The notes: generated by a model from the sequence alone, not told the origin. A stretch of DNA of 64,000 nt from Talpa occidentalis (GCF_014898055.3 NW_023605083.1:93397483-93461482), one strand, 5' to 3'; positions 34,801 through 45,635 are shown, numbered from the stretch's first letter. A program made the numbers and translations.

Positions 34801-35207
34801 GCAGGAAGGGGGCAGGAGAGACTCACCTTGACGATCTCCAGAACTTCACTTTTGCTGATGGCTCCGTTGCCGTCCACATCGTAGAGCGAGAAGGCCCACT
34901 CGAGCTTCTGATCAGTCTTGCCTGCGCTGGTCATGTGCAGGGCCACCACGTACTCCTTGAAGTCCAGGGTGCCATCGCTGTTGGCATCGAAGCTGCGGAA
35001 CACGTGCTGGGCATAGGCCTTGGGGTCGGCGTCGGGGAAGAACTTGGCATAGATGCTGGAGAACTCCTGCTGGGTGATGCGGCCGGTGGGACACTCCTTC
35101 AGGAAGGACTGGTACCAGGCACAGAGCTCCTCCTGTGTGAACCTGGTGTTCAGCTGCAGCTCCTCCAGGATCTCCTTGGACAGGGCCCCACTCTTGCTGT
35201 TCCCCAT
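28778..35207 (-). CDS. RCVRN: RCVRN, recoverin (complete three-exon CDS)
   Basis: Neuronal calcium sensor of photoreceptors. Its N-myristoyl group inserts into disc membranes when Ca2+ is bound, and it inhibits rhodopsin kinase GRK1 (family knowledge). Coding exons on the minus strand: 34827-35207, 31270-31381, 28778-28893. Together they give 202 codons plus TGA, the length of bovine recoverin. MGNSKSG gives the myristoylated Gly2. EF-hand 1 is disabled (Cys39-Pro40, no acidic loop). EF-hand 2 (DANSDGTLDFKE, 74-85) and EF-hand 3 (DVDGNGAISKSE, 110-121) are complete. EF-hand 4 (GKKDDDKLTEDE) is degenerate, as in other recoverins. The C-terminal helix is basic (KVKERVKEKKP). Phases join exactly. 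It is tail-to-tail with GLP2R. Confidence 0.98.
28894..31269 (-). other. RCVRN: RCVRN intron 2
   Basis: Contains a tRNA-derived SINE (29611-29879) and no further gene signal. The T-run at 30542-30556 is short. The donor of exon 2 is GTGAAT, off consensus at +5. Confidence 0.8.
29611..29879 (+). mobile_element. tRNA-derived SINE, subfamily I
   Basis: Head GGCCTCCCCGGGTGGTGCAG, A box TGGTGCAGTGGTTGAGCG, B box GGTTTGATCCC. The shared body follows (CTCCTGCCGCCCGCTGCTCC, CTCTGGTGAATTCTTTCACC), then the (AAAT)n tail. The flanks AAATTTTGTATCAG (29597-29610) and AAATTTTTTTTATCAG (29880-29895) look like a target-site duplication with slippage in the T run. Confidence 0.9.
31270..31381 (-). CDS. RCVRN: RCVRN exon 2
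   Basis: 112 bp. It encodes AIFKMINPEDVNHLPDDENT, PEKRAEKIWGYFGKKDD and the first base of Asp. This is the linker and entering helix between EF-hands 3 and 4. Acceptor GGGTGCAG, donor GTGAAT. Human has IWKYFG where this has IWGYFG (from memory). Confidence 0.96.
31640..31840 (-). mobile_element. MIR SINE fragment
   Basis: The + strand shows the MIR reverse complement: CATTGTACACATGAAGAAAC, TGAGGCAACTAACTGGCTAA, GTCACCTAGCCAGAAGCAAA. It is preceded by CTTAACATGTGACTTTCCTC. Confidence 0.75.
32640..32745 (-). mobile_element. MIR SINE fragment
   Basis: The MIR reverse complement core is seen as CTTTCCCAAGGCCATGCAGC, TTGCTGGTGACATAGCTGGG and ACTAAAACCCATTACTTCTG. Confidence 0.65.
33398..33663 (+). 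mobile_element. tRNA-derived SINE, subfamily I, with TSD
   Basis: Head GGGCCTCCCTAGTGGTGCAG, A box TGGTGCAGCGGTTGAGCAC, B box CGGTTCGATCCCC. The shared body follows and ends in an A-rich tail with AATAAATAAT. A 16-bp duplication, AAAAATGTTTTGGAAG, lies at 33382-33397 and 33694-33709. About 30 bp of non-A sequence sits between the tail and the downstream repeat. The element splits an older AT-rich LINE-like sequence. Confidence 0.9.
34616..34641. repeat. (GTGGGT)n minisatellite
   Basis: About four GTGGGT units, followed by GGGG, in intron 1 of RCVRN. Confidence 0.9.
34827..35207 (-). CDS. RCVRN: RCVRN exon 1
   Basis: 127 codons from ATG (35205-35207) to Lys127, then donor GTGAGT. It carries Gly2, the non-functional EF-hand 1 with Cys39, and EF-hands 2 and 3 complete. 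The start is set by the MGNSKSGALSKEILEELQLN N-terminus, which is fixed in recoverins because Gly2 is myristoylated. GTCCACGCTCCCTCGCCC precedes the ATG. The exon also holds 5' UTR of unknown length above 35207. Confidence 0.98.
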
Positions 35208-35446
35208 GGGCGAGGGAGCGTGGACCCAGCAGGCAGGCAGCTGGGTGGGTTTGAGCGACGTGATTCCCCAGGCTGCAGAGACAGGTGCCTCTGGGCCTGG
35301 AGCCGAAGGGGGATGTGCTAGTGGATTGGAAGGATTTGTGGCTGGTTCACCTCAGTACTTGGGGAGAGGATGGGCCTTTGAGCTTGGGGGTGGGGGCAGT
35401 GTAAGCTCCCAGAATCCCCTGTCCCTTCCTTCCCTCCTCCCCCCCC

Positions 35447-35467
35447 AGATTAAAATAAATTGCTGAC
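35447..35467 (-). promoter_or_regulatory. RCVRN: Candidate CRX-like site plus NRL half-site upstream of RCVRN
   Basis: AGATTA at 35447-35452 is TAATCT on the gene strand, a CRX/OTX-type core. AAATTGCTGAC at 35457-35467 fits the AT-rich MAF/NRL half-site pattern. They lie 240-260 bp upstream of the recoverin start codon. Photoreceptor genes are commonly driven by CRX with NRL (established). That these two motifs act here is inference from motif and position only. Confidence 0.45.
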
Positions 35468-35679
35468 AGCAGGCAGTCAATCCTTCTTGGCCTTCAAGGA
35501 GATAGAACAGGACTCAGAAACTTCCTTGCCAAAGCCTTGGGCTAGAGTCTTCCCCATTGCCCTGCACTGTCCCTCCCATACCCCACTTCTAGCCTTCTAA
35601 GAGCACCCCTTTACTGCCTGTTTTCTACCCTAATTTTGAGGGTCTCAGGGCCTGGGATAGCACCTCTCATTGAGTCTTA

Positions 35680-35790
35680 TAATGCAGTACTTAGGAAGCT
35701 GATTGTGGAGACAGCCCAGGGTTCAAGCTCCATCTTTACAATTTACTAGCTGTGTGACCCCAGGCATGTTTCTTAGCCCCTCTCGAACTT
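35680..35790 (+). mobile_element. MIR SINE fragment
   Basis: GGTTCAAGCTCCATCTTTAC, AATTTACTAGCTGTGTGACC and CCAGGCATGTTTCTTAGCCC give the MIR core in order. Confidence 0.8.
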
Positions 35791-35799
35791 GAATACTTT

Positions 35800-36110
35800 T
35801 TCTTTCAATCCTTCATCTTTTCATGTCTTTCCTTAAATGTTACCTTCTCAGCAAAACCTATACCTGCCACTGTATTTACAACAGCACACCCACCCCCACC
35901 AACCATCAGCACACCCCAACTGTTTATCCTGCTGTATTTTTTCTCCCTCACACTTACACCTTCTGACATATTATTTATTTACTCTGTTTGCTGTGTGTGC
36001 CCTCACCAAAATGAAAACCCTATGAAGGCAGGCATTCTGTTTTGCTCCAGGCCATGACTCCATTGTCGGAATATGCCTGGCACGTTTAGGCCCTCAGTGA
36101 ATGTTCCTTG
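35800..36110 (+). mobile_element. L2 LINE 3' end fragment
   Basis: The L2 3' order is seen: TTAAATGTTACCTTCTCAGC, then a stretch of short coding-like remnants, TGACATATTATTTATTTACT, and AAAACCCTATGAAGGCAGGC. It ends with GCCTGGCACGTTTAGGCCCT. Confidence 0.75.
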
Positions 36111-37426
36111 AGTGAAGGGGTGTGATAGCGGCCATCTTATTGCTATTGTGAAGCTGAAATGACTTAACATGTATAATGCACTTAAAGAGAGCCCAACACA
36201 TAGTAAGGGCTAAATGTCACTCTTCATTTGCAATAGATCATAAATTGCCCACGGGAGCTACAGAGTGAGTGAGTATAGCAGGTAGATCAGGGAAGTAATA
36301 GGGAGTAGTGAGGCCTGTGTCACACTTGGAAGTGGTTGCCAATATCAACTGTTACTGAGGAGAGGGTATGAAAACTCTCACCAGCCTAGAACCACTCTCA
36401 CTGGTTCTGGGTCTGCACATTCACTGCCACAACTATAAACAAAGAGAGCTGGTGCAGCAAAACAGAAAAAATGATTTAATAAGGTAGAGGGAGAACTATA
36501 GGGTGGAGGCAGAGGGTCCAGCTACTTAACTATGGTGAGTGAAGCTGTGTGCAGCAGGCAGTGTCTGAACCTAGGGCCTGGGGCAAAGTCCCCAAGTCCT
36601 GTGACCACAGGGGCTGGCGGGGTGCAGCCTCCTGTTGCTGATGTCAGTGGCATCCATGCATGTGGGGTGGCTGCATCTGTAGTAGCTCCTGTGAAGAAGA
36701 CCTGGCACTCAATGCCCGTCCTCCAAAATGGCCACTCTGTTCCAACCCCTTCTCAGCATCCCACTAGCTCCCTGAGCCCACTCATGTCAGGGGAGGAGCT
36801 TAGGTCACGGTGCCACACTGGCCTTCCATCCAGACTGCAGGTGGTGGAGTTTGGTCTTGTGCTGTGTTGCTTGTTCTGATGTCTTGTTTTGCATCCAACC
36901 TTGGCAAAGACTTCACTGACCCCCTTAGGCCTGGGCCTTGGGGTGCAGTGCTGCTCCAACATGACTCCATTTGAATGTGGTCACATGGGACTTTGGCCCA
37001 GTGTTCCTAGAATTTTCAGTCATCCAAGAGGAATCCAGAAATCTGACTTGTAGAGGCAATTTCCAAACTTACACACATTAATTCAGAATTTTTTAAAAAA
37101 TGGTGTACGCCAAATATAGCTTATCTTTGGTTCAGTTTCATCCTGAAGTTTGTCATTTTGCAAATAAGCCTGTTGCCTGTAGCTAGCGGGCAATAGCACA
37201 TGCTTCCTGAGTGGGTGAATGGATACACCAGAGACAGGGAGCACTGCAGAGGAGGCCTCCCATCACTACAGTCATAGTTGCAAGTACGGGACAAAAGGAA
37301 AAAACCTAGCACTGAATTCTCATCACCCAAAGGGAAGTGTCCTGTCTTAGCTGAGCATTGTGTTGCAGGGGAACATGCCTGAAAACCCAGAATTGCCAGA
37401 TTGGATTGGAGAGAAGTGTCTTCTTG

Positions 37427-37486
37427 GCTCAGTAGTGGTTGCTACTACTGAGCAACCTAGAGATTATAAACCACATAATCTCTAGG
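37427..37486. repeat. Two adjacent perfect hairpins
   Basis: GCTCAGTAGT (37427-37436) pairs with ACTACTGAGC (37444-37453) around a 7-nt loop. Three bases later, CCTAGAGATTAT (37456-37467) pairs with ATAATCTCTAGG (37475-37486), also around 7 nt. Both stems are perfect. I know no element with this layout and cannot say whether it is transcribed. Confidence 0.85.
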
Positions 37487-38037
37487 CAGGTGAACTGGCA
37501 TTTACACCCTGTTTTATAACATACTAGTTAATGACAGGGGACTGCAAATCCCTGTTGCTGGGAGAAAGTAACTTGCCAGGCCCATTGGGTGTTGCTCAGG
37601 ATGGGCTGAGAAGTCCAGGCACTGGCACGCCACCCCGCCCCTCCTGTCCTCTCCACCCCCTGCAGTTCCAGAATATTTCTCAGGAGCCTCACTGTTAGGT
37701 GTGTATGATCCTGTGTGTGCTTACTATCCCCACCCCCCCTTAGTTTGTGAGAGGATATTGTTTTTTAATAGCCCTTTCTTTTTTCCCAGACTTTCCATAT
37801 CCTGTAGCAAGGTGTTTATTCTCAATAGCAGTTAGAAATAGCACAGTCAACAAATTAGAAACAAACAAACTAATAAAACCCAGGTCATGAAAACGAGATC
37901 AAATGCTTCTATTGCTCGCTTCTGACCAGGCATGGGAGCCATGGGAAATGCCTCCTGGGTGCCAGGTCTGTGCACATCCACAGGGCTGATGTTGCGTGGA
38001 GACTTGGATTTGGAGCTCTGAAAGGGTCACATGGTTG

Positions 38038-38146
38038 CCTTTTTTTTCTTTTTTTTTTTTTTTTTACATCTTGAAAGGACAGGTTTATTAGGAAAAGGAG
38101 AAAAGGCGAGGCACCTGCAGAGTTACAGGAGGGCAGGAGAACTGCC
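38038..38146 (-). pseudogene. 5'-truncated processed retrocopy fragment
   Basis: On the minus strand there is an AATAAA signal (38084-38089), then 18 nt, then a genomic A-run reading as T on the + strand (about 38038-38065, one break). The unit is bounded by a 14-bp near-perfect direct repeat: GGGTCACATGGTTG at 38024-38037 and GGGTCACGTGGTTG at 38147-38160. This is the signature of LINE-mediated retroposition of an mRNA 3' end. The parent gene is not recognised; only about 80 bp of 3' UTR-like sequence is present. Confidence 0.65.
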
Positions 38147-39019
38147 GGGTCACGTGGTTGTTAAGTGGCAAAGCCAGGAGGAAAGCACCGCCCTGCCAGG
38201 CCCCAGGTTCCAGACCCCTTTGAACGAGAGCTGCCCCCTTTCTCCAGGAGGACTGTATCCAAGGGCAAGAAGCTCCACTTTCAGTGGTAAGGGCCATGGC
38301 AATGGACATGGCTGCAGGCAGAGAGGCCTAACGCAGAAGGCGGCCAGAGCCTTCAGCCTCTTCTGCCCTTTCCAAGAGCAAGGAGGGAGGCGCAGGAACG
38401 GGAGGGAAGCAGCCTGGCACTGGCCACATTCTTCAGGTTGCAGTGCCCAGGAGGCCGGCCGTGGGAGGGGACCACAGGCAGCTGTGTTGATGCTGCCGAG
38501 AGAGGGGTTGTGACCTGGAGGTTTGTTTGAAAACCTGCATAAACATCTTCTCTCAGAGGGAGAGTTTATGCTCCTTAGCCAAACAAGTTGTTGCAGATGA
38601 TGTATTGTGAATGGATTTGTTAAGTCTGAGCTGGGGCCATAAACCCTCCCCACGCCCCAAAGATTACTGACTGCCGCAGTTGGGGAGAAGGCCTCTTCTC
38701 TGGTCAGAGTCTCAGCTTGTGTCTCCCCCTCCTGGCCTTGCCTGGACTGAAAGAAGTGGACTCTTCCCAGAGACTACCTCTGCTGCACAAAGCCAGGAGC
38801 TCTGCGGGGACTGTTATGGAGGCCCAGGCCTCAGCCCTCAGCCCCATGCGAGGTATGAGCTACCTTTGTTTGCTATGAGCTAAAGGACAAGATGAGCCTT
38901 CTTCCCCTGGCCTGGAGCCTGCACAGACATCTACACTGAGAGGGAAAAGGGGGCATGAAGAGGGTAAGTGGGAGGCAGACCAGGGAACAAGGCTCCGACC
39001 AGGGAGCTCCTTTCGCAAT

Positions 39020-39720
39020 AAATGGCGGTGCATCCTTTCGGTTGCTTGGACCCAAATCCTTGGCGTCGTCCTCAGCACTTGTCTTTCTGTTACACCCCAC
39101 TCCAGCCTGTCAGGCAATCATATTGGCTCTACTTTCAAAGCCCATTTGCCCACCTCCACTGTGACCCTTCCTGTCACCTCTCCCTGCATGCCTGCTTCTG
39201 TGTCTCCCTGCCTCTCCCTGTCCTACAGAGTTGCAGTGAATCCTGTAACAAGGCAGGCAGGCTTGTGTCCTTGGCTCAGACCCCACAGCACCACCCATTT
39301 CCCCAAGAGCAAAAGTCAATGGCCATTGATGGCCACCAAGTCCTGCAGAGGCTGCTCCAGCCCCTGCCACCCCTGTGTTCCAGCCACACTGGCCTCAAAC
39401 AAGCAAGTGCCCAGCCCTTTAATCCAGTCTACCTCCTCTGTCTGGAACATTCTTCCCTCAAGTACCTCCCAGGCTGCTTCCCAGGTTTCCTTGTCTTTGA
39501 TCAAATGCCAGCCTCTCAATGAGGTCATCTCCAAATACCCATCTCACATTGCAACTTACCCACCCTCACATCTAGAACTATCAATTCTCCTTTTTTTATA
39601 ACACTCAACAACTTCCATACGCCAACTGTTCATATAGTTTCATTATTATACCTATTTTTTTGGTTTTTGTATCTCTCTCTCTCTGCTAGGAAGCTCTGTG
39701 AAGGTGTGAGGGTGGGGTTC
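39020..39720 (+). mobile_element. L2 LINE 3' end
   Basis: The landmarks CTGGAACATTCTTCCCTCAA, TTTGATCAAATGCCAGCCTC, TCAATGAGGTCATCTCC and the terminal GCTAGGAAGCTCTGTGAAGG follow the L2 3' region. Boundaries are approximate. Confidence 0.75.
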
Positions 39721-40034
39721 TCTTTGTGGTTCATTCACCAATGTGTTCCCAGGATTTACGTCAGTGTCTGGCATATAGCAGGTGCTCAGTAATTATTCAG
39801 TGGATGGATGGATGGATGAGAAAAGACACAACAGCCAGAAGCCCTGGAGGTGGAAGTGATGCAGGGGGCTGGGACCCACAGGTCAACACCCAGGATGTGT
39901 CCCTCTGCTAAGTCACCAGAAGCCAATCACCAACCCTGGGAGCCTGGGAGGAACTCTGAGACCATTTATATGGAGGAGCGTGGCAGCCCTCCAGGAAGGA
40001 GGGTCGCCCAGCGGGACCCAGTGTCTCTGGACAG

Positions 40035-40040
40035 TTTATT
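40035..40040 (-). terminator. GAS7: Candidate GAS7 polyadenylation signal
   Basis: AATAAA on the minus strand (TTTATT on +). Chosen as the most distal of three signals at 40.0-40.5 kb, matching the long 3' UTR expected for GAS7. The cleavage site would fall near 40015-40025. Confidence 0.35.
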
Positions 40041-40089
40041 TTACATGGGATGAATCTAAGCATCTCAAGTATACACACAGAATCAAAGC

Positions 40090-40092
<3 letters not shown>

Positions 40093-40140
<48 letters not shown>
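40093..40140. repeat. (GA)24 microsatellite
   Basis: An uninterrupted (AG)n tract, probably within the distal 3' UTR of GAS7 (CT repeat on the mRNA strand). Confidence 0.97.
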
Positions 40141-40141
<1 letters not shown>

Positions 40142-42329
40142 ATTTAACTTCCTGAAAACGCTTTATAATAAAGCAGAGCAATTATATATAGCAAACGCCT
40201 TCAAAATTTAAACCCTTTAAACATTTAATTCTTCAGCATTAATACACACAAATGCTATTACGGCAGGGTGGGGGCAGGCAGATTACAGCCTCCGTAGGGA
40301 TCAGAGTTTCAACAGTGTTACTTATAAATTATAGTACATCGATTTTATTTACTGATCTAGGGCAGCCAGAAGATGGAAGGATATACAATGTGGAGTAAAC
40401 ACATTCATACCTACCGGGATGAGGAATGCTGGCAGGAGACACAGCTTTTTAACATTAAAAATGTATAAAGTATTTAGCAAAAGTTACAGAAAACAGACCA
40501 AACAAGCAAGTTTATTTTGTTAGAAAATTCCACTTTTGTAGGGTTTGCTGATGTGCTCATGTCAGCGAAAGGACTGCCCCCCAATCACCTTCCTAAGGGA
40601 AAGGAAGAGATGCACATTTGGGGTCCACACCCACGATGATGAGCAGTGTCCCCTTCAATTCCTGTCCCTGGGTCCGCAGCCCCCAAGAGCTGGTCTGCTT
40701 GTAAGATGCTGGAAGGGAAGCGTCTCTGCTGGACAGATGGGTACACAGAGGTCCCGGGAGAGAATGTGACTTAACTTCAGGTTATGCAACATATGAGACA
40801 ACAGGGTGGGGCCATTCAGTGCTGTTACCCTAGTACCACATGCCTTCCCCTCTGTTCATGGCACACACCCCAGAGCGCCCAAGCACTCTGACCCTTTGCA
40901 GTCCACCATCGCAACCCCATTAGGAAGTTCCCCCAACAAAAAAGTCAGTGTCCCCTGAACAGCACACAGAAAATCCAAAGTCTTCACAGCCTCTCACTTA
41001 TTTTATGCTCATCCAGACCTATAACAGGGGTTGGGTCCCTCCCTTCAGGAAAGGTCCAAGAGCAGTAACACTACTTGGGGCCGGGGGAGGATGTTCAGAG
41101 TGCTCCCTGGAAAAATCCAACCTAGAAGAATCCCAGCTACAGATGCTCAGTTCCCACCACCACAGCCCTGACCTTCATCTGGCTGGGATTCAGCAATGTC
41201 CAGGAATGTCTGCGCTTTGCCAGGTTGCCTCCCAGCACTCACCTTTCTCTGAGCAGGGCATGATGGAGACATGGTTTAGAGGAGTCGTCACCTTGGAGGT
41301 CATGCCCACAGCCTGCCGGGCTTTAGCAGGGTTGGATCTTGTCTCTGCCACCACCCAGTAGGCTGCAGGCACAGGTCAGGCTCTGTGTGACCACCAGCTG
41401 CACAAGGTTCCAACAATGACAGGAACCTGATAGACGGTGTCAGTTTGTGTCTCTCGTGGCTCCGCAGAAGGAGCCTCGGGACACGCCATCAAAGATCAGT
41501 GGATGAGACCTCAAAGGTAATGAATGACTTAAGCTATCTTTGGTGGTGATGGGGGGTGGTCTAGGAGGAACTACCTCATTTCAATGGTTCATGAAACTTA
41601 ATTTGAGCTCCATTTGCATCTCAACAGGGAAGTGCCAGGGCGTCCCTCTCATGAGGATTTTTGGACAGTGCCACGCATGGTGACCCAAATTAGGCACGGC
41701 CATGGTTGTAGGGGACAAAGGTGGAAATGAGAAGGGGCAGGAGGTAGAATACAGTCAGTGGAGGAAGCCTGAGAGACCATCATCTAAGACAAATACCTTC
41801 TGTTTGCAGATGAAGCAACAAAGACCCAGGGAAGGGTGGTGATGAGCTCATGGCCAGCCCCCCGCCCCTCAGCCATGTCATGTCCATTTGCCTCGAATAC
41901 CTCCTAATGCTCACCAAATGCTGGGACATGAGAGTTGAAGTGGGGGGCGGGGCCCACAAAGAGTGAATCTGCTCTCTGAGAGGAAGGCCACTAGACCGTG
42001 TCCACTCTTCCCTCCAGCTGCTGGCAGATTTCCGCATTGTTAAAATCCTAAAATGAACTCAAAAGGAAAGTGTGAGCCCCAAAGACGACTTGTGGGCATA
42101 GCTGGCATTTGAAGAAAAGCCTTGGGAGGCAGAGGTAGGAAGCAGCAGGCTGATGTGACCATGCAAATAAGCTGAAGAAGACCCTGGGCCAGGAACTTCC
42201 AGGGTAAAAGCTCATTTTAAAAGCAAGGTAGCTGCGTGGGACACCCATGCAATAGGAGGTGACTCCGTGACCCCAGGAACAAGCACCGACACACACAACA
42301 CGGGCGACTTGAAAGCACTGAGTGAAAGA

Positions 42330-42595
42330 AGCCAGACTCAGAAGGCTGCATCAGAGTGATTCCATTTATAGGACATTCTAGAAAAGGGCAAACTACAAGG
42401 TCATAAAGTTGATTGGTCTTTGCCAGAAGCTAGGGATGGGAGGAGGGATTTGACCACAGGGGTCTGAGGGAATTTTTTTTGAGTAGTGAATATATGTTGA
42501 TTTTGGTGGTATTGACAAGACTGTATAAGGTTGTCAAAATTCACTAAACCCTAGTGAAGGTAAATTTTACTGTATGTCAATAAACCCCAATACTG
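42330..42595 (+). mobile_element. L1 3' end fragment
   Basis: GTGATTCCATTTATAGGACA, ATTCTAGAAAAGGGCAAACT, a GGGATGGGAGGAGGGATTTG block, ATTTTGGTGGTATTGACAAG and the terminal TACTGTATGTCAATAAACCC are in L1 3' order. Old and 5'-truncated. Confidence 0.8.
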
Positions 42596-42660
42596 GATGT
42601 CAAATACTTCAATAAACCTAGAAAAACACAAGGCTTTCAGGAGTGAGAAGGATTATGGGA

Positions 42661-42711
42661 ATGAGAGGGTGTCCTGCCTAAGTAAGCTAAGTAATGAGAG
42701 GGTGTCCTGCC
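42661..42711. repeat. Short direct repeat
   Basis: ATGAGAGGGTGTCCTGCC occurs at 42661-42678 and again at 42694-42711, 33 bp apart. Confidence 0.9.
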
Positions 42712-45611
42712 ACTCAGTGCCCCACTTAACATATGTAAAGTGCTTTCCCTACCTGCACATTCATGAGCAGGTCTGTAGAATCCTGTTTAAACTCTCCCTG
42801 TCGAGGGCACTCACAGCTGGAAGTGAAATCACTTAAACAAGCCAAGGTCTTTGACATCCTTTGAATTTTATGGCTTGTATTTCCAAGAAGGGACTTTGGC
42901 TCAGCCAAGAACTTTATGCACTCATCCACTAATCTAGTGATTGATTGGTTTTCACAAAGGGATAGAAACAAACCCCTCATCTGTGAATGTATACACTGTC
43001 TCTGTTTGCTTCAGTCATTAATCATCCCTGATGAGCAGAGAAATGCCTCCAAGGCAGAAATCCTCCCTGGCCAACAGACACGGGGGGGAGGTAGGGAGAC
43101 CCTCAAGACCGGCATCCCCATGGCCCAGTTTTTCTGTGCTTTGCAATACTGATCAAAAGCTATAGAAAAATGGAGAGGAACAAGTGGCTTTTCCAGGAGG
43201 TTGCCATGGCAACCAACTCACTTGGAACACCATTTGCCCTAGAAAGAAAGATTTTTTAAATCAGATTTTCAAAGACAAAACTAAGTGCATCCATGTCTCC
43301 AGGAGGAGGCAGGTACAAGAGGCTCACCTGTTCCTAGAAATGGAGCAATGAATGGTTCTTCTCAAGAATCACCCGTTCCAAATAAACCCAACCAAATCCT
43401 CTGATGTCCTAAACCTCAAAACAGAAACTGAAACAACTACCCAGATGTGTCTGCTTTTCCAAAATGCACTTCAAGATATTCAAGATTTCATCCTAATCTC
43501 GGTTGCACCCAGAGAGGGAGCCCTGTGAATGGATAGAGGCCTGGTATCAACTCCAAGCCTACTCTTGATTCACTGTCAATTTCACGCCACTCACTGGCCA
43601 TCCTCGGGCTTCATGCTTCCTATTTGGAAAGTGAGACAGATGATTTAAAACAAAGAAAGTTCTGAAATTTGAGTTGGACATAGGCAGTGAGGGTTGGCTA
43701 CCAGGTGGTTAAACTCTTGTTGCTGCCCACCTTCCATCCTGTGGAATGGGTGCAGCATTCTCATGCTCCAGAAAGGTCTAAACACACCTCTACCTACATG
43801 GAGGGGGTGGGGGAGAGGGACTGACTCTTGTGCAGCTACAATTCTCATGCTTCCCGCAGTGCCTGGGTTATCCCTAGTATCTGCTGAGTGAAAGAAGGAA
43901 TGAGTGAGTGAATGAATGAATGCAGCTCATGATTGAGCTGCATAACAGTATCTCTGAAAATCGAAATTCTGCTTATAAATACTAAGGTTACTGACCAGCA
44001 AGATCTCTGGGGAAGAGATAAGTACACAAAGTAAGAGACTGTGGGTTACGCTGGCAGGACCAGATCTTGCCCCCAGATCCTAATACATTGCCCTAATACA
44101 AATGCTTGATGATGGAATTAGGAGGGAAGAAAAAAAAGGAAGTATGTTGAGAGGCTAATGAGGCTGAGGTGAGGGGGTGAGGGAAAGAATCATTTCCAAA
44201 CTTCCAGTCAACTTGGGCTGCCCTGGAAGAAGCAAGAGAAGAAGAGGAGACTCTGGAATCTTCAACTGGGAATGAAGAGACAAGCTCAATGAGCCCAGTC
44301 ATATTAAAAATAGCTATGTCCATAACAAGGCTAATGACTTTGAACATTTGAAAATCATTCACAGGTTAGGTGATGATGCCATCAAGCCATTATTACTAGC
44401 ACCCGTTTTTAATAAAGAAACCAAGAAATAATATCCTAAATTGGGTAGCTGATGTCATGGCCCAGCCCCTAGGTCCAGAAGGAGTGGGTCTCCATCCCAG
44501 GACAGATCTGTCCCAATGGCCTTCATGTTGGTTCTTCCCAACCTTTTTGGTTGGGATGTTGGATAAGAACAGTGACAATGTTTGGTTTTCTTTAGGATAT
44601 TCAGCATCTTTCTAATACAAAAGAGAAAATCTGACTCTATGAGAGAAATACCAAAAGATTCAAGAATAATGCCAGACGTATTAACATGTAAGACCAAGAG
44701 GAGACAAGTCAATTGTGCCCGAGAGTCCGCCCTCTGGGAGACCTGTTTATCCAAAGTAGGAACAATAACTAAGAAAGATAGATTCTCGGGTATGAGAAAA
44801 GGATAGAATCTATCCCTTGCTAGCATGGCCTTGGCTGCCTCCGGTTCCCTCATGCTGATTTTCAAGGCTGACATGGTGGAGTACACGTTTGTTGTGGTAT
44901 AAAAAGGAAGGAGAGATGAGCGACGCCCAACAACAGCATTGGCAGCCTCTCAAATCATTCTCTAAACAGGCTTTTCCAAGAACTGGGAGATGGGACAAGG
45001 GAAAAGTGGTACTAGCTCCAAAGAGGGAGTTGGTACGGGCTCTGGACACACAGAAGGAGCTGAGAGGCAGGGAGGTGGGACACTACTACAGCCAACAGAG
45101 TCTGCAAGGCCTGCACAGGCCAGTCAGTGAGAGAGATTCATATGAGGGATGGGGTCCCTACCCCACCCTAGACAAGCAGGTGGAGCTACCTGGGGCAGGA
45201 TGCAGACTTGCCCAACCCTTCCCCACAGGGAGCTGACCCAGCCCCACTGCGCTCTCCCCTGGAAAGGGGTAAGGATGAGAGGAAGGAGCTTCCCTGACTG
45301 AGGAAGCAGCAGAGAGCTGGGTGGATTAGGGACTTCTAGAGAGGAGACGACAGAAGATGCTTGATCCAAGGAAACACCACTCAACGTTCTGACTCGGGGC
45401 TAATTTGCTGAATGAGGTAGTTCCATCCTGACCTCTCCGGGCAGGGTCAGTTTGGGAAGACACAAGCCAAGCCTTCTCCCCAAGACCTCTGAAGGTGAAA
45501 AATGGCAGAGAAGAGACAGAATGTGGGCTCCCAGAATGCAACAGGGTAAAATGGAGGGCTGCAAAGGATTGTGGGTGTGGGCTGTTCAGCTGAATGGCGA
45601 CTTCTAGCCGC

Positions 45612-45635
45612 GATTCTGATCCTGATTCTGATCCT
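45612..45635. repeat. 12-bp tandem duplication
   Basis: GATTCTGATCCT is repeated exactly twice, each unit itself being two near-identical hexamers. It lies in the proximal GAS7 3' UTR and creates an Ile-Arg repeat in a spurious minus-strand frame. Confidence 0.9.

Larger units (their letters stand above)
31382..34826 (-). other. RCVRN: RCVRN intron 1
   Basis: Contains reverse MIR fragments (about 31640-31840 and 32640-32745), a young SINE (33398-33663), flanking LINE-like AT-rich sequence, and a GTGGGT repeat (34616-34641). No other gene. The reading frame open past the exon 1 donor is chance read-through. Confidence 0.8.
35208..40014. other. RCVRN promoter side and intergenic DNA
   Basis: Contains a MIR (about 35680-35790), L2 (about 35800-36110), paired hairpins (37427-37486), a truncated retrocopy (38038-38146), and another L2 3' end (about 39020-39720). 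A (GGAT)n run is near 39798-39818. The stretches 36120-37420 and 38150-39010 show no recognisable gene or repeat. Confidence 0.65.

Noticed and set aside
34575..35207. Single 210-codon recoverin frame
   Set aside because: Only the first 127 codons are recoverin; the rest runs past a GTGAGT donor into intron and the GTGGGT repeat. The true continuation is at 31270-31381.
35053..35321. Plus-strand frames over recoverin exon 1
   Set aside because: They are shadows of the well-conserved minus-strand EF-hand coding sequence.
42661..42711. Direct repeat as a mobile-element target duplication
   Set aside because: The two copies are only 15 bp apart, with no inserted element between them; a small tandem duplication is simpler.
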